Shown here piece by piece: positions 60,695 to 64,000 of a stretch of 64,000 bases of DNA; position 1 is the stretch's first letter; every line of letters begins with the position of its first letter. The position numbers and the translations under genes were made by a program. The stretch covers positions 11,906 to 75,905 of the forward strand of contig CALKWZ010000003.1 of assembly GCA_938003985.1 (NCBI GenBank), given 5' to 3'. The DNA comes from an uncultured Verrucomicrobiota bacterium (GTDB lineage Bacteria; Verrucomicrobiota; Kiritimatiellia; CAIQIC01; Lenti-01). The notes beneath the pieces are model-generated. The model was not told where the DNA came from. It saw only the letters and a program-made list of their open reading frames with translations, and did no database searches.

Positions 60695-61279
60695 TCAGGG
60701 CAGGATTTGCACCCGCCAATCCTGGCCGTCGAACTCTTCCGACGCGGACCAGATCTGGCCGAAATTGTTGGCATGGGAGAAATCGCCGCCGGGTTGCCGG
60801 AGGAGGAACCGCTCGTCGGAGTCGTCCGGCGCGTAGCCCTTGAGCTGGATGGCGTAGAAATTGTCGCCCGGCTGGGTGATCGACGCCGGAATTTCGATCC
60901 GCCACAGATCCAGATCGACGGTGCCTTCTTCCGGCAGCCCGCGGAACCGGGTGTCCGGTTGCGCGGCGTCCAGCGCGACGTTTTTCACCCAGAGGCCCAT
61001 GATCCAATGCGACATGAAGCCGTCCCACCAGCGCACGAACACCTGCTCTTCCATGTCGCCGGCGAAGTCCTTGGCGGTCAGGACGTAGAGCGTCACCGTT
61101 TCGCCGTCCGGAATCTGATCGGTGCCGTTGGCCAGGAACGCGAAACTTTCGCCGGGAACCTGTTCGGCGACGCGGCCGCCGTTGCCGACGGCGTGATAGG
61201 CCCAATCCGTCCGGATGTCCGCCTGCGCCGTCCAAACCGCGCAGAACGTACCGAGGAGAAAAGCAACAAGCCGTTTCAT
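60695..61279 (-). CDS. Small secreted protein, unknown function
   Basis: A 194-residue protein with a clear signal peptide (RLVAFLLGTFCAVWTAQA). The mature part is rich in aromatic residues and looks beta-stranded (VRWWDGFMSHWIMGLWVK, DLWRIEIPASITQPG, YAIQLKGYAP). No family was recognised. It lies alone between the zinc-ribbon protein gene and the phosphodiesterase-fold gene. GGAG lies 11 bases before the ATG. Confidence 0.65.
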   Translation of the reverse strand: MKRLVAFLLGTFCAVWTAQADIRTDWAYHAVGNGGRVAEQVPGESFAFLANGTDQIPDGETVTLYVLTAKDFAGDMEEQVFVRWWDGFMSHWIMGLWVKNVALDAAQPDTRFRGLPEEGTVDLDLWRIEIPASITQPGDNFYAIQLKGYAPDDSDERFLLRQPGGDFSHANNFGQIWSASEEFDGQDWRVQILP

Positions 61280-61350
61280 GGGAAAGGTCACTCCTTTGGC
61301 CGCGATCCTAGCAGGCGGCCGGGCGGGAAGCAACCATCCCGTGGGGACCG

Positions 61351-62112
61351 TCAGGCGCTGGCGGAACGCGCGGGCGGCCGGACGTCGAAATCGCAGATCA
61401 GCGGCAAATGGTCGCTGAGCCGGACGTCGCGGGCCACCTCGAAGTGGGTGACGCGGATCTCGGGGCTGTGCAGGATGAAATCGAGCTGCCAGCGCGGGGC
61501 GCGGCTGGGGAAGGTGGGCAGGTCCGAGCGGTTGGCGCTGGCCAGCCGCAGATCCGCCATGAAGTCCCGCAATTCCACCTTGCCGGCGAAAGCGTTGAAA
61601 TCGCCGGCGATCAGATAGGGCTTGCGCGCGTTTTTGGCGAGCCGGGCCAGATCGGCCAGTTGCGCTTCGCGGGTCCGGCGGCCCAAGGCCAGATGCACGA
61701 TGAAAATGACGACGTCTTCGAGTTCCAGTTCCATCACGAGCCGTTTGACGCCTTTGCGCAGGAAATGGGTGCGCTCGCGGATGACGGAATGCTCGGAGAT
61801 GCAGGCGTTGGCCTGCTTGCGCATCAGGGGCAGGCGGCTCCACCAGGACAGATAGCTGTATTTCGAGCGGCAAAACGGCCGCTTGCCCAGCTGGCGGGCA
61901 ATGACGTCGGCCTGGCTGCGATGCCCGGCGCGATACGAGCCGGCATCGATTTCCACCAGACCGAGGACGTCGGCCTTCTGCTCGCGGAAAAAGCGGATCA
62001 AGGACTCCAGATTTTTGGAGGTCTTCCGGAAAAAGCCGCCAAACGGAACGGGGAGGTGGAATTTGAACCCCGCCCCCGTCGCGTAGCGCATGTTGTACAG
62101 CATCAGTCTCAT
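61351..62112 (-). CDS. Endonuclease/exonuclease/phosphatase (EEP) family protein
   Basis: A 253-residue EEP-fold hydrolase. Metal and catalytic motifs are YNMRYATG at the start, ADVLGLVEID near 50 (the conserved Glu), VIFIVHLALG near 134, LIAGDFNAF near 165 and LSDHLPLICDF near 235. Members cleave phosphodiester or phosphate bonds of nucleic acids, inositides or sphingolipids; the substrate here is unknown. No signal peptide is apparent. Confidence 0.85.
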   Translation of the reverse strand: MRLMLYNMRYATGAGFKFHLPVPFGGFFRKTSKNLESLIRFFREQKADVLGLVEIDAGSYRAGHRSQADVIARQLGKRPFCRSKYSYLSWWSRLPLMRKQANACISEHSVIRERTHFLRKGVKRLVMELELEDVVIFIVHLALGRRTREAQLADLARLAKNARKPYLIAGDFNAFAGKVELRDFMADLRLASANRSDLPTFPSRAPRWQLDFILHSPEIRVTHFEVARDVRLSDHLPLICDFDVRPPARSASA

Positions 62113-62129
62113 CGCTTAGCAACTTGTTA

Positions 62130-62157
62130 AATCTACTCCGTGCCCGCTGGAATTCAA
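62130..62157 (-). promoter_or_regulatory. Promoter of the EEP-family gene
   Basis: On the minus strand TTGAAT (62157-62152) and TAGATT (62135-62130) are 16 bp apart, about 18 bases before the ATG. It lies in the divergent region shared with the PIG-L gene at 62214. Confidence 0.45.
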
Positions 62158-62213
62158 GCGTTTCAACGCCGAATGGAGTGGCGCGCGCGCAACAAAAGGG
62201 ATATGAAGCGGAT

Positions 62214-62912
62214 ATGACTGCGACCGCTTTGATCTTGGCGCCCCATCCCGACGACGAAAGCATCACGGGGCTCTTGCCGCTGCGCCTGAAGGCGGAATGC
62301 GGGTTCCGGGTCTGGGTGGTGCCGGCGACCTTGGGCAGCCGCGTGGACCGGCGCGCCGCGCGCGCGCGGGAATTGCGCGCGGCTTGCCGCACGTTGGGGT
62401 TCGACGTTCGCTTTTTGGCGACGGAGGAGCCCGCCGCGGAATTGCCGGCGGTCTTGGCGGCGATCCGCCCCGCCGTGGTTTTCCTGCCGCATGCGAAAGA
62501 CGGGCATCCGACGCACCGGGCGACGCACCGGATCGGCGTGGCGGCCATGGATGCGGCCGGCGGCGGTTTCCACGTCGTGGAAACCGAATACTGGCATCCG
62601 CTGGAGCGGCCGAACCTGATGGTGGCGGCGCAGCAGTCCCACGTGGCGAAATTGCGGAAGGCGCTGGCCTGCCACGTCGGCGAAGTGGCGCGCAACGATT
62701 ACGCGGCGCGCTTGCCGGCCTGGATGAGCGACAACGTGCGGCGGGGCGCGGAACTCGTGGGCGGAGCGGGCGCCGTCGCGCCGAAAATGGCCTATGCCAC
62801 GCTGTATCGCGCGCGGATCCGCGCCGGTGGAAAATGGCGCGCGGCGGTTCGCGGGGAACGGATCGTCGAATCGACGGCCGACGTGCGCGCGTTGGCCGCG
62901 GCTTGGATCTGA
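62214..62912 (+). CDS. PIG-L family deacetylase (cytoplasmic)
   Basis: A 232-residue LmbE/PIG-L zinc deacetylase without a signal peptide. The zinc motif is LAPHPDDES (His11, Asp13/14) and the second is FLPHAKDGHPTHRATH near 85. It would remove an acetyl group from an N-acetylglucosamine-like substrate. Unlike the larger secreted paralogue at 57-58.7 kb it has only the core domain. The ATG at 62214 was chosen because it sits just before the first conserved strand. Confidence 0.85.
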   Translation: MTATALILAPHPDDESITGLLPLRLKAECGFRVWVVPATLGSRVDRRAARARELRAACRTLGFDVRFLATEEPAAELPAVLAAIRPAVVFLPHAKDGHPTHRATHRIGVAAMDAAGGGFHVVETEYWHPLERPNLMVAAQQSHVAKLRKALACHVGEVARNDYAARLPAWMSDNVRRGAELVGGAGAVAPKMAYATLYRARIRAGGKWRAAVRGERIVESTADVRALAAAWI

Positions 62913-62919
62913 CGGGCGT

Positions 62920-63255
62920 TCAGTCGTCCGCCAGCGCCACGCTGGCGCCGGCCGAAGCCCCCAGGAAATCCCAAAAGACGTCCTGCCAGCTCCAGCACGT
63001 GCCTTTGACGCGCAGATCGTAGGTTTCTTTCCCAAAACCCGCGGCCATGGCCGCCGTCCAGCCGACCGCCGCCGCTTCTTCCGGTTCGAGATCGCGCGCG
63101 GCCAGCGCGCCGCCGGCGCCGAGGACGAATCCGGCGGCGAAGTGCTTGGCCTTGTCCGGCCCGAGCCAGGCATCGTTGCAGGTGCGGAAACCGGCGCAGC
63201 CGGCCTGCAGGAGCAGGACGGCTGCGACGAGCCCGTGAAGGCCGCGGAAAACCAT
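62920..63255 (-). CDS. YfiM-like (DUF2279) lipoprotein
   Basis: A 111-residue protein. The signal sequence reads VAAVLLLQAGC, a lipobox-like end with an atypical Gln at -3. The mature part has GPDKAKHFAAGFVLG, a later GKETYDL and SWQDVFWDFLGASAG, the conserved pattern of DUF2279/YfiM proteins. It is probably a small membrane-attached protein of unknown role. It lies 11 bp after the uridine phosphorylase gene. Confidence 0.8.
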   Translation of the reverse strand: MVFRGLHGLVAAVLLLQAGCAGFRTCNDAWLGPDKAKHFAAGFVLGAGGALAARDLEPEEAAAVGWTAAMAAGFGKETYDLRVKGTCWSWQDVFWDFLGASAGASVALADD

Positions 63256-63266
63256 GACGGAAACGG

Positions 63267-64000
63267 TTATTTCCGATCCTGCTTGTCGAGGATCTTGATG
63301 GCTTCGATGGCGGTGCGGATGGCTTCTTCCACGCCGACCTTGGCGATGATGGGGGCGTCGTCGTAGGTCAGGCCGATGGTGGCGAGCACTTCGCCCGCGC
63401 GGACGCGGCGGATGCTCGACACGACGAAGAGCGCGGCGGATTCCATCGACGTCGAGATGACGTTCGAGCGGTACCAGGCGTTCCACTTGGCGTCGATGTC
63501 TTCGCGGATGGGGATGTCCTTGTCTTCGATGAAGAAGGCGTCCTTGCAATGGCCGATGCCGGTGTGCGCAGGCATCTTCAGGTTCTTCGCCGCCTGGCGC
63601 AGGGCCAGGGTGACGTCGAGGTCGGCCACGGCGGGGTAGGAAAGCGGCACGTACTGGCGGGTGGTGCCTTCCTCGCGCACGGCGCCGGTGGTGATGCACA
63701 GGTCGCCGAGCTTCACCTCGCGCTGGAGCGCGCCGCAGGTGCCGATGCGGATGAAGGTGTCCGCGCCGCACTTGATCAGTTCCTCGACCGCGATGGCGGT
63801 GGAGGGGCAGCCGATGCCGGTGGAGCAGCAGGAGACCTTGATGCCGGCCACGGTGCCGGTCCAGGTGCGGTATTCGCGGTTGAAGGCCACTTCCTTCGCG
63901 TTGTCGAAGAACGACGCGATGAGCGGCACGCGGCCCGGATCGCCCGGGAGCAGCACGTAGCGGCCGACGTCGCCCCGCTTCAGGTGCACGTGGTATTGCA
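63267..64000 (-). CDS. udp: Uridine phosphorylase (PNP/UDP family), start at window edge
   Basis: At least 244 residues of a nucleoside phosphorylase that cleaves uridine to uracil and ribose-1-phosphate. Motifs are LLPGDPGRV near the start, CCSTGIGCPSTAIAVEEL, FIRIGTCGAL and the ribose-binding STSMESAALF. TRQYVPLSYPAVAD also fits the uridine-type enzyme. Codons continue upstream of the GTG at 63989 as QYH, and the last two bases of the window read TG on the minus strand, so the true ATG probably straddles the edge (MQYHVHLK). Confidence 0.88.
   Translation of the reverse strand, partial: QYHVHLKRGDVGRYVLLPGDPGRVPLIASFFDNAKEVAFNREYRTWTGTVAGIKVSCCSTGIGCPSTAIAVEELIKCGADTFIRIGTCGALQREVKLGDLCITTGAVREEGTTRQYVPLSYPAVADLDVTLALRQAAKNLKMPAHTGIGHCKDAFFIEDKDIPIREDIDAKWNAWYRSNVISTSMESAALFVVSSIRRVRAGEVLATIGLTYDDAPIIAKVGVEEAIRTAIEAIKILDKQDRK

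Overview
The window is a high-GC bacterial chromosome segment with short intergenic gaps and many 4-base ATGA or GTGA start/stop overlaps. It encodes lipid A enzymes (lpxI, lpxB), an LptF/LptG permease and a YfiM-like lipoprotein, so the host has an LPS-bearing outer membrane. A vegetative sigma factor with a histone-H1-like Lys/Ala/Pro tail, and ExbB/ExbD/ExbD genes next to a toroid-repeat protein, suggest the PVC group (Kiritimatiellota, Verrucomicrobiota or Lentisphaerota). That placement is an inference from gene content. HydF hints at an anaerobic or fermentative life.

Layout. 1-4.4 kb: a truncated metallopeptidase gene, an alpha/beta hydrolase, rsmD, glgA and a MobA/MocA-like nucleotidyltransferase. 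4.4-9.4 kb (minus): a three-subunit xanthine-dehydrogenase-type molybdenum hydroxylase and a repetitive secreted Ala/Glu/Pro protein. 9.4-11.5 kb: a gene-poor stretch of repeats (a MITE-like element, a 180-bp tandem duplication, REP-like palindromes, low-complexity DNA) with one small secreted protein gene. 11.5-15.7 kb (minus): malE-malF-malG plus a DUF456 protein. 15.8-19.1 kb: rpoD and an ATP-cone/uridine-kinase-like fusion.

19.3-27.5 kb is an accessory island flanked by a perfect 58-bp direct repeat of the 3' end of thrC. It carries a LamG/HYR surface protein, a membrane-anchored protein, a 1346-residue RHS protein with a private C-terminal tip and small downstream gene, a transposase remnant, and an orphan RHS core/tip with its own overlapping small gene. 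This is the architecture of a polymorphic toxin locus with a displaced second tip.

27.5-34.4 kb (minus): thrC, a Ca2+/Na+ exchanger, a nucleobase permease, tRNA-Leu(UAA), and an aldo/keto reductase - DsbD-like - radical SAM cluster. 34.5-41.3 kb (plus): a probable envelope energy-transduction operon of two repeat proteins, ExbB, two ExbDs and a TonB-like anchor fused to a terpenoid-cyclase-like toroid. 41.4-51.1 kb: mutL-hydF, a DUF2238 protein, initiator tRNA, an M28 peptidase and carB-carA. 51.1-55.7 kb: a thioredoxin-fold protein lacking its redox cysteines, a YdjM-like protein and lpxI-Gfo/Idh/MocA-lpxB. 55.8-64 kb: dinB, two PIG-L deacetylases, a DUF486 protein, lptF/G, several small envelope proteins and a uridine phosphorylase cut by the window edge.

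The most unusual non-coding signal is a family of arrays of a 19-bp palindrome (TTTTACGTAGAACGTAAAA and a variant) repeated at exactly 31 bp. Arrays of 2, 3 and 4 copies lie directly 3' of genes at 31.49, 44.47 and 55.70 kb. A 19-bp palindrome sharing the same outer half-sites overlaps the rpoD promoter.
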